Assembly (NCBI GenBank): GCA_002707495.1
Contig: PAMZ01000003.1
Span: 186,001 to 250,000 of the forward strand
DNA length: 64,000 nt
Source of the DNA: Halobacteriovoraceae bacterium
Lineage (GTDB): Bacteria > Bdellovibrionota > Bacteriovoracia > Bacteriovoracales > Bacteriovoracaceae
Reading direction: 5' to 3'
Shown here: piece after piece, positions 16,606 through 25,353 of the stretch
Numbering within the stretch: position 1 is the stretch's first letter
Layout: each line of letters begins with the position of its first letter
The notes under the pieces: model-generated
Told to the model about the DNA's origin: nothing
Databases searched by the model: none
The model's input: only the letters and a program-made list of their open reading frames with translations
Position numbers and translations under genes: made by a program

Positions 16606-17966
16606 GATTTTTGTTTAGTTTGATAAAAAGAAAAAGTCTTCAGTAGTTTAATGGCTTGAAGAACTTGATAATCTTCACTTGGTTTATGCTTTCTGAAGAT
16701 ATCTTCTTTTTTACTATCTTTCTTTTTTGATTTCCGAGACTTTATTCTAGCTGCTCGCTCAATTCGTTCTTTCTTTTCCTCTTCAAGTCTTGCTTGTTTT
16801 TCTTCTTCAGTCTCAATCGTCGCGGTCAAATGATTTCTCAGATCTTTTTCTCGGATATAGTTTGTTTCAAGTTCATGCTCATCCACCCACTCACTATCTA
16901 ACTCATCAATCTCAATATCTGGAACAATCCCTAGGGCCTGAATCTTTCTATTTTTAGGAGTCATGTACTGAGCAATTGTTAATTTAACACCATTTGCATC
17001 ATCGATTGGTACAACAGTCTGAACCGAGCCTTTTCCAAAAGTCTGAGACCCCATGATCAGCCCTCGTTTATAATCCTGGATAGCTCCAGCGACAATCTCA
17101 GAGGCTGAAGCGGAAGCTCCATTAACTAAAACAACTAACGGAGTCTCTAAATCTTTTTCCATACTTTTAATCACGTAATGAATATCTTTATCATTTGGAT
17201 CTCTAGCTTCTGTCGAAACCACGACTCCTTCCTTCACAAAATGTGAGGTTACCTTTACAGCTTCATTTAATAACCCTCCGGGGTTATTTCTTAAATCTAA
17301 GATGATTCCCTTAAGACCACCTTTTTTCTTTGCCTGTTTTTTTAATTGTTTGTATTCATCCCAAATCGACTTTCCGGCATTCCTCTGAAATTGAATGAGT
17401 CTAATATAAGCATAGTTCTTTTTAATAAGTGCTGATTTCACGGATTTTACTTTGATAATTTCGCGTTTCATTTCAAAGTGTTGAATCCCCTTTTCTCCCT
17501 CTCTGACAATTCCTAGATGAATTTTACTCCCCTTCTTACCTTTCATAAGATCAATCGCTTCATCGAGGGTGTAACCCAAAACGGACTCATGGTTAATTTC
17601 GACAATTTTATCTCTGGTCTTCAGACCTGCTCTGAAAGCTGGTGAGTCCTCAATAGGTGTTACAACATAAATAACTCCATCCTTTTGAGTCACTTCAATA
17701 CCTAGACCACCAAATTGCCCATCGGTATCATCTTGCATTTTTTTAAAAACGTCGTCACCAAGGTAAGCAGAATGTGGATCAAGAGTATCCATCATGCCCT
17801 TGATTGCACCTTCAATAAGCTTCTTCGTATCAACATCTCGATAGTATTTCTTCTCAATTAAATAGAGCACCTTGTTAAAAAGTTCTAGCTCTTCATATCG
17901 AGACTTTGTCACCGCAAACGAGCTTATAACAGTCAACAAGACAACTGCTCCTAAAACAATCTTCAT
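16602..17966 (-). CDS. ctpA: C-terminal processing peptidase (S41 family)
   Basis: 454 residues. A signal anchor (residues 1-18) precedes a helical N-terminal domain, a PDZ domain (about 85-170, GGLGIEVTQKDGVIYVVTPI) and the S41 protease domain. The catalytic Ser lies in NGASASASEIVAGAI and the Lys about 26 residues on, in GSQTFGKGSVQTV. The tail (about 390-454) is highly charged. Periplasmic Ctp enzymes trim envelope proteins, often peptidoglycan hydrolases. Its position after ftsE, ftsX and envC is a common arrangement and suggests control of septal wall enzymes. It precedes xseA with a 4-base overlap. Confidence 0.93.
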   Translation of the reverse strand: MKIVLGAVVLLTVISSFAVTKSRYEELELFNKVLYLIEKKYYRDVDTKKLIEGAIKGMMDTLDPHSAYLGDDVFKKMQDDTDGQFGGLGIEVTQKDGVIYVVTPIEDSPAFRAGLKTRDKIVEINHESVLGYTLDEAIDLMKGKKGSKIHLGIVREGEKGIQHFEMKREIIKVKSVKSALIKKNYAYIRLIQFQRNAGKSIWDEYKQLKKQAKKKGGLKGIILDLRNNPGGLLNEAVKVTSHFVKEGVVVSTEARDPNDKDIHYVIKSMEKDLETPLVVLVNGASASASEIVAGAIQDYKRGLIMGSQTFGKGSVQTVVPIDDANGVKLTIAQYMTPKNRKIQALGIVPDIEIDELDSEWVDEHELETNYIREKDLRNHLTATIETEEEKQARLEEEKKERIERAARIKSRKSKKKDSKKEDIFRKHKPSEDYQVLQAIKLLKTFSFYQTKQKS

Positions 17967-17993
17967 GATTTAGACCTTTTTGTATGAAAAATT

Positions 17994-18998
17994 TTAAAGT
18001 ATTCGTTTTTGATAAGCAGGTGCAATCCATTTAGCGGTATCTTCAACCTTGTTCTTTTTGCGAACTTCGAAATATAGGGATTTCGCAACCTCTTCATCTG
18101 AGACAGTATACCCTAAAATCTGGTTAAGTTTAACTGCCTCACCCTTTTTCGTCTTTACTTTCATGTCACCAAGCAGCACACTTTTTATCTCATTGCCATG
18201 GTCAATCATAATTACTTGACCGTAACTAGCAAGTTCCCCAACATAGACAACTCGACCCACTGCCGGAGCTAGGACAGGTTGAGTGCCTGTGTACTTCAAG
18301 GTTAAACCTTTCTTACCTTTCTTTAAAGACTGAAAGCCTTTCAAGGGAAGTCCAAAATCACCGTGGCCGCCTTGTGCCACTCTTTTAACTTTTTTGTATG
18401 CCTTTTGTTTAGCCAATAGCTTATCTAGCTCTGCTTGTAATGCATTACGTTTTTCCATCGTATCAATATAGTTTTGGCCTACAGTTTTTTTCTTATTCTC
18501 GAGGTTGATAATATATTGGTAAATAGAGTCTTCTTGCTCCCTAAAATCTTTTATACGAGATTCGTATTTATTTATATTAGAAAGAATATTTCGAGATTTA
18601 TCTTGAGCCTTGGTCAAGGCTTGGAGCTTCTTTTTCAATATTTCGTGATAAATCTTTTCGTGAAAAATCTTATTGGAATTCTCAGTATCCTGCGCTTCCA
18701 TTAAATAATTTAGATAAGCTTTTTTCGCTAATTGAAATTTTTCTGAGATTTTTCCAGCGGTTTCATTTAAGCTCTTCCTCTGTGACTCCAGCTGAGACTC
18801 AACATCTTTTAATTTTCCTTGATCCTCTAAAAAATCCATATTGTATTGAGAGAGTTCTTTATCAATCTGATTAAGCTCAGCTTCCATTTTATTTAATTTG
18901 TTTTGATAATTAACTAAGGAGTCTTTAACTTTATTAATTTTAGGTGCACTTAAAGCTTGAAAAGAGAAAATCAAAACGACAAAAAAGAAAGTTTTCAC
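17994..18998 (-). CDS. envC: EnvC-like murein hydrolase activator with degenerate LytM domain
   Basis: About 334 residues: signal peptide (ending QALSA), a long coiled coil (about residues 20-200) and a C-terminal LytM fold (about 215-330). The zinc ligands of true M23 enzymes are absent: GLTLKYTGTQPV replaces the H-x-G-x-D block and LYFEVRKKN replaces HLHFE. This is the known hallmark of EnvC, which activates amidases rather than cutting wall itself. The frame opens at ATG 19028 or 19019 inside ftsX. I favour the GTG at 18998, which starts at the signal peptide just past the ftsX stop, with AAGGAG upstream. Directly after ftsX, as expected for an FtsX partner. Confidence 0.88.
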   Translation of the reverse strand: MKTFFFVVLIFSFQALSAPKINKVKDSLVNYQNKLNKMEAELNQIDKELSQYNMDFLEDQGKLKDVESQLESQRKSLNETAGKISEKFQLAKKAYLNYLMEAQDTENSNKIFHEKIYHEILKKKLQALTKAQDKSRNILSNINKYESRIKDFREQEDSIYQYIINLENKKKTVGQNYIDTMEKRNALQAELDKLLAKQKAYKKVKRVAQGGHGDFGLPLKGFQSLKKGKKGLTLKYTGTQPVLAPAVGRVVYVGELASYGQVIMIDHGNEIKSVLLGDMKVKTKKGEAVKLNQILGYTVSDEEVAKSLYFEVRKKNKVEDTAKWIAPAYQKRIL

Positions 18999-18999
18999 C

Positions 19000-19794
19000 C
19001 TAAATAGCTCTCCTTGCATGAGAAACAAAACCTACCAGAGCGACAATAATTGTCAATCCGATGGCCAAACTTAATGAGTAAAAATCGAATCTTTCTGTCC
19101 CCAAATACATCAAAGCATAAGCTGTAAGCCAAACCACACCAAAGCCCTGAGTCAAAATTCTAAGAGACACCGTTTTCTTTCTTTGAAAATTTTCAATGAT
19201 AAAAGCGTGTTTTTTAAGCGGCCTCATAAATAAAGCCAAGCTAAAACAAAATAAGAAGCTCAATAAAACCATGAGAGCCGGAACTCCACCTGTTTGAATG
19301 ACCTCAATCAGCTTGACTTTAGAACGGCTCATACTAGGAAACTTGAATTCTCCAACAGTAACAGATTCTTTGCCCACCAGCCTTACCAGGTACTCACGAA
19401 TAAGCTTCAAACTTTTAGGTTTTAAGCCTTGAGCCACTTCAACCTTTAGCTTCTTATAGTTTAGCTCCGAAAGGCTTTGAAGTATGTCGCCTCCATAAGC
19501 TGCCTTCAATCTTTCAATCTCATCCGTTGCATTTAGCTGACCGTGAGAGCTAATTGCAGTCACGCCAGGCAATTGAGACATCTTCCTTTTAATCTTAGAA
19601 AAAGAAACCTTATCATCCACCAATGCATTAAAATAAGGTTGTTGAGACTTTAGTTTTCCCAGCTCACTAAGTTTATGATCAATATTGTCTTGAAAGTGAA
19701 CAGTTAAGATAAGTCCTAGACTGCTAAAGCAAGCAAGCAGACTTACCAAAAGGTTTTGTTTAGAAATTTTGAAGAATTCACCTAAATAAAACAT
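19000..19794 (-). CDS. ftsX: Cell-division ABC permease FtsX
   Basis: 264 residues with the FtsX plan: a short cytoplasmic N-terminus, one membrane helix (about 14-34), a ~130-residue periplasmic domain, then three helices in the last ~90 residues. Sequence identity to model FtsX is not obvious by eye; the call rests on topology, size and position between an FtsE-type ATPase and an EnvC-type protein. FtsX carries the ATPase signal across the membrane to EnvC and so to the wall amidases that split daughter cells. The start overlaps ftsE by 13 bases. Confidence 0.85.
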   Translation of the reverse strand: MFYLGEFFKISKQNLLVSLLACFSSLGLILTVHFQDNIDHKLSELGKLKSQQPYFNALVDDKVSFSKIKRKMSQLPGVTAISSHGQLNATDEIERLKAAYGGDILQSLSELNYKKLKVEVAQGLKPKSLKLIREYLVRLVGKESVTVGEFKFPSMSRSKVKLIEVIQTGGVPALMVLLSFLFCFSLALFMRPLKKHAFIIENFQRKKTVSLRILTQGFGVVWLTAYALMYLGTERFDFYSLSLAIGLTIIVALVGFVSHARRAI

Positions 19795-20477
19795 GCGTGT
19801 CCTGAGTATACAAGTTTTCCATTTTCGAGATGAACAATTTTTCCAGGAAAGTTTTTAATTAATTCCCTATTATGTGTGGCCCAAATAACAGTTAGGTTCC
19901 TTTTTACGTTGTAAAAATTTAAAAGATCAAAAATTTTATGGGCATTTTCCTTGTCTAGGGAAGCAGTAGGCTCATCAGCCAGTAAGATTTGCGGTCTGGT
20001 CAAAAGTGCTCTTATAAGCGCGGCTTTATGTTTTAAGCCACCATTGGCCTGACTTACCTTCAGGTGTACTCTATCTTTGATTCCCAACAGCGCGATTAAC
20101 TCATTTCTATCTGATATGAATTCAGCTTTTGTTTTATAGAGAGATCTATCATAGGCATACCAAAGATTTTCTTCAATCGTTAAGTCATCGAATAATTTTA
20201 AGTCCTGAAAAACTTGAGCGACAAAGCGCTCATCGGTCATGCCATAAATTTTGCCGGAAGTTGGTCTTAGATGACCTGCTAAAAGGTTTAAGAGAGAAGT
20301 CTTCCCTGCACCAGACTTACCTGTTAAAAAGATCATATCTCCAGGGTTAATAGTCAGAGTAACCTGATTAAGTGCTTTCAGTCTTCCATAAGATAAACCT
20401 ATATTATCTAAATGGTAGATGAATTGATCTTTTAAATTAATGCGGGATCGGTTTTCCCGTTGAAACACACCTCTCAT
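19782..20477 (-). CDS. ftsE: Cell-division ABC ATPase FtsE with unusual signature motif
   Basis: About 231 residues. The Walker A GKSGAGKTS, Q-loop (VFQDL), Walker B and D-loop (ILLADEPTASLD) and switch His (WATHN) are intact. The ABC signature, LSGGE in typical FtsE, reads ANGGL here (in SQANGGLKHKAALIRALL), so the Ser that contacts the gamma-phosphate is Asn. The first ATG with good spacing from AAGG is at 20477; the frame also offers a TTG at 20483. It is the first gene of a seven-gene minus-strand run and works with FtsX in septal wall splitting. Confidence 0.88.
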   Translation of the reverse strand: MRGVFQRENRSRINLKDQFIYHLDNIGLSYGRLKALNQVTLTINPGDMIFLTGKSGAGKTSLLNLLAGHLRPTSGKIYGMTDERFVAQVFQDLKLFDDLTIEENLWYAYDRSLYKTKAEFISDRNELIALLGIKDRVHLKVSQANGGLKHKAALIRALLTRPQILLADEPTASLDKENAHKIFDLLNFYNVKRNLTVIWATHNRELIKNFPGKIVHLENGKLVYSGHACFI

Positions 20478-20529
20478 TGACAACCTTCCACTGTCTTACC
20501 ACTTCAAGGGCTAAGCCTCTGAAAAATGG

Positions 20530-20543
20530 GCAGATCCATCTGC
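20530..20543. promoter_or_regulatory. Dyad upstream of ftsE
   Basis: GCAGAT-CC-ATCTGC is a perfect 6-bp dyad around a 2-base centre. It lies about 53 bases before the ftsE start, just downstream of AT-rich promoter-like sequence (TTTACT and TAAACT on the minus strand). It could be an operator for the division run. Confidence 0.35.
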
Positions 20544-20650
20544 ACTTATAGTTTAACGCAATGGAGCTTATAAAGTAAAGAGTCTGAGTAAATTCCCCTC
20601 TTGAATTCCAAAATGCCAGATGCTAGCACTCGGTTTCTGGGGCCAAATTA

Positions 20651-22078
20651 TCACCTTTCAATCACACCTTCTTGGACCAAAAGATCATAAGCAGAGTCTG
20701 AGCAATATACATTGGGAACAAAATTATTAGCATTTTGGATCATTGAGAGAATTGAGTTTTCTACATCAACTAAAAGTTGAACATCTCCCGATTGGGTGAG
20801 TATTTTTGTCGGGTCTCTCTCCAGCAAAACATTAGAAAATTTTTGATCTCGAATAATTCTTTTTTTAGACTTCGTAAAAATAATATTCTTCTTAGGGATA
20901 TCCCCGACAACCCAATCTTTATCAGTGCCTTTTTTGCGAATCACCTCAGCAATCTCATCAGCTTTTTGCCTGGCCTTTCTGATCACTTTATCTGAGTCTT
21001 GCTCATCTTGATTTAAGATACGTTGATTAAACTCTGAGCATCTTATTGTTCGCGGAGATTTTTCAAACAGAAGGCATTCTGCGATTTCCTTCATCTTTAT
21101 ATATTTATTAAAGAATCCTTCAGAATATAATTGATGTACTCGTCCCATGAAATATTGATCGTTAAAACTGTAAAACTGAACCGGATTATTTTTCACCATA
21201 TCCAGTAGTTCTGAATAAGTATAAATCTGAGATTTTTCTAAAAGAAAGAATGTAAGCTCTTCGGCAAGGGCATCATATTTGGCACCTCTTGCAGACCTTA
21301 CAACCTGTGAATACCAAGCAAAGCGAGCATTTAAAAAATCCTCGACGCAATGAAGAGCATTGTGCTTAATACAAAGGACATCTTGCCCAGCAATCTCTAC
21401 TCTCTCAAAGTGGTGAAGAAGATAATCTCTATCATAGGTTCCATAATTAAGACCTGTATAATGGGCATCTCGTAAAAGATAATCCATCCGATCGCAATCA
21501 ATTTCCGAATGCAGAATTTGATTAGCAATAATATCCTTACTAATACCTTTTACTAAGTCTGAAATTTCTTGTGGGTCGATATGAAACTTTTTAAGAATAG
21601 AAGTTATTCCATTATCATAATCGGTATTTTTAATAATATAAGAACCTAGATGCTCATGGTCGTCGGGGTGTCCTTTAGAATTTTTAGAATTTGTTGTTTC
21701 ACCATATCGAATATAAGCCATCTCTGTGGTGTGAGAGAAACAAAATGTTCCCAAGTCATGGAGAAGAGCCGCGAGTCTTATTGATTGATGTCTTTGCTTC
21801 TGAGCAGAGACTTCCTTCGAATCATGCAATTGTTCATCTTTAACTGCAAGACCAATAGACTTTAAAATCTCATGGGCATTATTCATGACACCAATAGAGT
21901 GCCCATAACGTGAATGCTCAGCTCCAGGAAAAGTATAAAATGAAAAACCAATTTGCTTGATCCATCTGAGGCGCTGATAAAAGGGAGTGTGGATAATCTC
22001 ATACTCAATAGCAGTGAGACTAATAAATCCGTAAAGAGGATCGTAGATTATTTTATTTTTTTGATTTGGGGCTTCCAT
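20651..22078 (-). CDS. HD-domain phosphohydrolase (dGTPase/SAMHD1-like)
   Basis: About 475 residues of the COG1078-type HD family. Metal-binding blocks are visible: RLRWIKQIGFSFYTFPGAEHSRYGHSIGV (in parts), AALLHDLGTFCFSHTTE with the HD pair, and a later SEIDCDRMDYLLRDA. Relatives hydrolyse dNTPs or other nucleotides; the substrate here is not known. The C-terminal third (about 330-475) is unusual in being Lys/Asp-rich. The frame opens at a GTG at 22102, but that codon is inside a terminator hairpin, so the ATG at 22078 is the likely start. It appears to be its own transcription unit. Confidence 0.87.
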   Translation of the reverse strand: MEAPNQKNKIIYDPLYGFISLTAIEYEIIHTPFYQRLRWIKQIGFSFYTFPGAEHSRYGHSIGVMNNAHEILKSIGLAVKDEQLHDSKEVSAQKQRHQSIRLAALLHDLGTFCFSHTTEMAYIRYGETTNSKNSKGHPDDHEHLGSYIIKNTDYDNGITSILKKFHIDPQEISDLVKGISKDIIANQILHSEIDCDRMDYLLRDAHYTGLNYGTYDRDYLLHHFERVEIAGQDVLCIKHNALHCVEDFLNARFAWYSQVVRSARGAKYDALAEELTFFLLEKSQIYTYSELLDMVKNNPVQFYSFNDQYFMGRVHQLYSEGFFNKYIKMKEIAECLLFEKSPRTIRCSEFNQRILNQDEQDSDKVIRKARQKADEIAEVIRKKGTDKDWVVGDIPKKNIIFTKSKKRIIRDQKFSNVLLERDPTKILTQSGDVQLLVDVENSILSMIQNANNFVPNVYCSDSAYDLLVQEGVIER

Positions 22079-22090
22079 GCTCTTAGAGAT

Positions 22091-22124
22091 AAAAGACCCC
22101 ACCGTTGAAGTGGGGTCTTATTAT
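22091..22124 (-). terminator. Intrinsic terminator after the small basic protein
   Basis: AAGACCCCAC (22093-22102) pairs perfectly with GTGGGGTCTT (22110-22119) across a 7-base loop. On the minus strand it is followed by TT/ATC after the stem's own TT, and on the plus strand by ATTATTTTT. It sits 8 bases past the stop of the 68-residue gene and may work in both directions. Confidence 0.78.
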
Positions 22125-22126
22125 TT

Positions 22127-22333
22127 TTAGTGTAAAGTTGCTTTTTTACGCCCTCTTTTCTTTTTCGCTGGTGCGACTTTCTTTAGGGCAAATTCGATTA
22201 AAGTTCTTGCTTCAGCTCTTAGATTATTATCATGAATAAATCTATAGAGGCTTTCAATCTCGGATGAACTTTTAAATGCTTTCATTCCAGCTGAAGCTTC
22301 TTTATCTGGTGTTGCTGCTTTTGTCTTAGCCAT
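22127..22333 (-). CDS. Small basic protein of unknown function
   Basis: 68 residues. The N-terminus is polar (MAKTKAATPDKEASAG). A central amphipathic helical part (SSEIESLYRFIHDNNLRAEARTLIEFALKKV, given in part) is followed by a Lys/Arg tail with KKKRGRKK. The tail suggests nucleic-acid binding, by AT-hook-like composition only. A strong AGGAG lies 7 bases before the ATG and a strong terminator follows, so it is likely well expressed. I do not recognise a family. It follows the NtrC-like regulator gene in the same direction. Confidence 0.75.
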   Translation of the reverse strand: MAKTKAATPDKEASAGMKAFKSSSEIESLYRFIHDNNLRAEARTLIEFALKKVAPAKKKRGRKKATLH

Positions 22334-22390
22334 TATATTCTCCTGTGAGAGTCAATTTTACTTGGTCGAAATCAATACCACAACGGTTAT

Positions 22391-23890
22391 TTATTCTGAC
22401 TTTGCGTGTACTAGTCCGTAGCTGTGTAACTTGTTGTAGAGAGTCTTCACTGTGATCCCTAAACACTTTGCAGCACGAGTTTTATTACCACCTAAATGCT
22501 CTAAAGTACGACAAATATGCATCTTTTCAAGTTCGTGGAGGGTCATTTCGGAGAAGTCTTCAACTTTCTCTTCTACCACTTCCTCGATCACTTCTAAGTC
22601 TGGAAGATGTGACTCGTCAATAAATTGCTCGCTCACAAGAATTGCCGTGCGCTCCATTAGGTTTTTAAGCTCGTGGATATTTCCTAACCACTGATAGTTC
22701 GTTAGTTTTTCGATGGCCTTACTAGTTAGGACTTTGCCTTCTTCTTTATTAGAATTATTGATGAAATACTCTGAAAGAATTTTGATATCATCTTTTCTCT
22801 CTCTTAAACTTGGCATCATAACATTCATGATATTAAGTCTATAAAGGAGATCTTCGTTAAAACCAATTTCTTCAGCTCTTTCTTTTAAATCTGTCTTTGT
22901 CGTAGAGATAATTCTCACGTTTACGGCCATCGGGATTTGAGAATCCATCGTATAAAGCTCTCCCGTCACAAGAAATCTTAGAAGCTTATCTTGAATGGCC
23001 CTTGGAAGTTCTTCTACTGTGTCTAAAATTACAGTCCCGCCATTTGATCTTTGAATAGCACCCGGTCTTTCTTGAGTTCCAAAGATTTCACGCTCTATTT
23101 GCTCATAGCTTAAAGCTGAGCAATGTACCACCGCGATTTCTCGACTCGCTCTATTCGAAAGATTATGGATTTTTTTAGCTAAAAGCTTCTTTCCTGTTCC
23201 TGATTCACCTTGAAGGAGAATGGGAAAGTCTTCGTTGGCGACTTTCTGTGCAATATCCATGACCTTCACGAACTCATTAGAGTGCCCAATCATTTCAATC
23301 TTTTCTACCTTTCCGGCGGAACCCATTGTGCTGGGTCCTCTCAGCAGAAGCTCTTCCTCTTTCTCTTTAATCTTTCGCTCTAGTTCCTTATTAAGGTTCT
23401 TAGCAATAAGGTACATTCTCATATTATTAATAGGACTTTCTAGTTTTTGGAAAAGATCAAGGATATGACTGACATCCTCTTCACTAAACTTTCTGTCTTC
23501 TTTTGAGCTTTGAACATGTACCGTTCCTAAAATTGACCCATCTGAAATGATAGGTACACAAAGCTCTGACTCTACACAATCATCTCTTTTAGTTGTCGCT
23601 AAAAGAGGATCTCGTTTTGAGTTTGAATAGTAAGCTCTCTTTGTTCTTACTACATAGCCTGATAGCCCTTGTCCTTTGTTGTAGACCAAACCTTCATTAA
23701 TCGAACCCCCGTTCTCTGCCATTAATTGTGTTGATCCATCTAAGTACGCTTCAAAAACTTGAACCTTGTACTCATTAAACATTTCCCCAATAAACCCCGA
23801 TAGACGACTGAAAAACACAACTTCGTCCAAATTGCTTAGAAGTTGAGCGGATAGTGTTGAAACTTTATCCATGTCCAAAGCGTTGTTCAT
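22391..23890 (-). CDS. NtrC-like regulator lacking the GAFTGA loop
   Basis: 499 residues: GAF domain (about 13-147), linker coiled coil (160-185), AAA+ domain (about 198-425) and a Fis-type helix-turn-helix (about 452-495, NKTRAAKCLGITVKTLYNKL). Walker A (GESGTGKK, 228-235) is kept. The sigma-54-contacting GAFTGA loop is cleanly missing: the sequence runs EIFGTQE-RPGAIQRSNGGT. Walker B is LDTVEEL instead of LDEIGEL, sensor I reads TTKTDL instead of ATNxDL, and the Arg of FRxDL is Asn. By family knowledge it should not activate sigma-54 polymerase; it may act as a repressor or on sigma-70 promoters. AAGGAG precedes the ATG. Confidence 0.88.
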   Translation of the reverse strand: MNNALDMDKVSTLSAQLLSNLDEVVFFSRLSGFIGEMFNEYKVQVFEAYLDGSTQLMAENGGSINEGLVYNKGQGLSGYVVRTKRAYYSNSKRDPLLATTKRDDCVESELCVPIISDGSILGTVHVQSSKEDRKFSEEDVSHILDLFQKLESPINNMRMYLIAKNLNKELERKIKEKEEELLLRGPSTMGSAGKVEKIEMIGHSNEFVKVMDIAQKVANEDFPILLQGESGTGKKLLAKKIHNLSNRASREIAVVHCSALSYEQIEREIFGTQERPGAIQRSNGGTVILDTVEELPRAIQDKLLRFLVTGELYTMDSQIPMAVNVRIISTTKTDLKERAEEIGFNEDLLYRLNIMNVMMPSLRERKDDIKILSEYFINNSNKEEGKVLTSKAIEKLTNYQWLGNIHELKNLMERTAILVSEQFIDESHLPDLEVIEEVVEEKVEDFSEMTLHELEKMHICRTLEHLGGNKTRAAKCLGITVKTLYNKLHSYGLVHAKSE

Positions 23891-23950
23891 TGATCTCTCC
23901 TTTACAGTATTGTTTATTGTTACATAATTGACACTATGTGTTACTTTTTC

Positions 23951-23978
23951 AGTATATCAGTGCATGGAATTTTTACAA
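23951..23978 (-). promoter_or_regulatory. Candidate promoter of the GAF-AAA+-Fis regulator
   Basis: On the minus strand TTGTAA (23973-23978), a 16-base spacer and TATACT (23951-23956) fit a sigma-70-type promoter about 60 bases before the gene's ATG at 23890. No GG-N10-GC sigma-54 element is apparent here. Confidence 0.45.
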
Positions 23979-24027
23979 GACTAAAGAACTCAAGTGTTCA
24001 ATCTTTATGCAAATTTATCTGTAATTT

Positions 24028-25344
24028 CTATAGGTTAGACCACCTAGGGCTAAAAATCTTCCCATAATCGCTAGTGATTTTTCGTATAATTTCCCCGTCT
24101 CTGTCCATAATATAGACATCTTGGGTTGCACGCTTTCTTGTGATCACTCTTTGACTAGTAAAAACAATGAATTGGCCGTCCGGTGAGAACCAAGGTTCTT
24201 CGTTAGATCCGAAGTTTTTAGTCAACCTGACTAAATTTTCGCCATTACTACCGATACGATAAATATCAAACCTATCATCTACCCAGGAAGAAAAAACGAT
24301 CTCGGTTCCATCTGGATTAAAACGTGGAGCCGCGTTAAAGCGCCCTACAAAGCTTATTCGCTTTACGTTCTTTTCGCGCCCTTTAGGATCTAAAGTATAG
24401 ATCATAGCTTTTCCAGCCCTTCCAGACAGAAAAGTCATCAAACTGCCATCCGAGTTAATATGCGGATCAACATCATCGCTATAATGACTTGTGATTTTCT
24501 TTTTATGACCATTTGAAAGGTTTAATTGATAAATGTCCGCATTTTTTTGGTAACTTAGAGTTAAATAAAGACTATCGCCTGACTTACTAAAGACAGCCCC
24601 AGAGTTTATTCCGTCAATATTAGATACGAGTCGAGACTTTTTGGTTGTAAGATCCATCATATGCAAATTTAAGTTTTTTACATTATGAAAAGAGCCATCG
24701 CCTCTGCCAGTAGGCTTTGTTTTATCTTCAATCAATGTATAGACGACTCTATTGTTATCAGTAGAAAGCGAGGGAGAAATGAGAATGCTATTGAAGTAGG
24801 TCAGTCTTTTTTGGTTGGCACCGTCAAAGTCCATGACGTAAAGTTCTTTTCTAATATCGTTACCTCGAGAAGTCCTATCCGATACGAAATAGATTTGAGT
24901 TTTAAAAATTGATTTTTGACCTGTTAAACTCTGGTAAATTTGATCAGAAACTTCATGGGCAGTGGCCCGAATATTCTTAAAATCTACAGCTATTTTTTTA
25001 TCTAAGAGGCTTTTTTTATCCTTAAGGTTTTCAACTTTGACTCTAAGCTGAAAACTTTTATCCCCCTCGACGCGCACTTCTGCTAGGTATTTTGTTTGTC
25101 CACTTTTGTTGTCTTGGATTTCATACTTTGAACGATAGAAATCAAAATCGGACTTCAAAATTTCTCTTACGAGTTCAAGCTTAGCTTCCTCATCAGCATT
25201 TAATGAACTCTTTTTTAAAGCTGTTTCAAAATATATTTTTTCTTTTTCGGTATCGGCCTCTCCGACAGCCACAACAGTTAAAGTATCTTCAGCAAAAGCT
25301 GAAAAAGACAAGCACAATAGACCTATGAGAAAAGACAATTTCAT
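24028..25344 (-). CDS. tolB: Tol-Pal system protein TolB
   Basis: 438 residues with a signal peptide (ending AFA). The N-terminal domain (about 20-160) is followed by a six-bladed beta-propeller built of repeats such as LMTFLSGRAGKAMIYTLD, IVFSSWVDDRFDIYRI and IVFTSQRVITRKRATQDVY. TolB is the periplasmic partner of Pal and TolA, which keep the outer membrane tied to the wall and constricting at division. AAGGAG precedes the ATG. It is last in tolQ-tolR-tolA-tolB. A pal gene, usually next, is not here: the following gene is the AAA+ regulator. Confidence 0.94.
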   Translation of the reverse strand: MKLSFLIGLLCLSFSAFAEDTLTVVAVGEADTEKEKIYFETALKKSSLNADEEAKLELVREILKSDFDFYRSKYEIQDNKSGQTKYLAEVRVEGDKSFQLRVKVENLKDKKSLLDKKIAVDFKNIRATAHEVSDQIYQSLTGQKSIFKTQIYFVSDRTSRGNDIRKELYVMDFDGANQKRLTYFNSILISPSLSTDNNRVVYTLIEDKTKPTGRGDGSFHNVKNLNLHMMDLTTKKSRLVSNIDGINSGAVFSKSGDSLYLTLSYQKNADIYQLNLSNGHKKKITSHYSDDVDPHINSDGSLMTFLSGRAGKAMIYTLDPKGREKNVKRISFVGRFNAAPRFNPDGTEIVFSSWVDDRFDIYRIGSNGENLVRLTKNFGSNEEPWFSPDGQFIVFTSQRVITRKRATQDVYIMDRDGEIIRKITSDYGKIFSPRWSNL

Positions 25345-25353
25345 TTCAACTCC

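Noticed and set aside
22079-22102. GTG start of the HD-domain gene at 22102
   Set aside because: It lies within the terminator hairpin of the preceding gene; ATG 22078 fits better.
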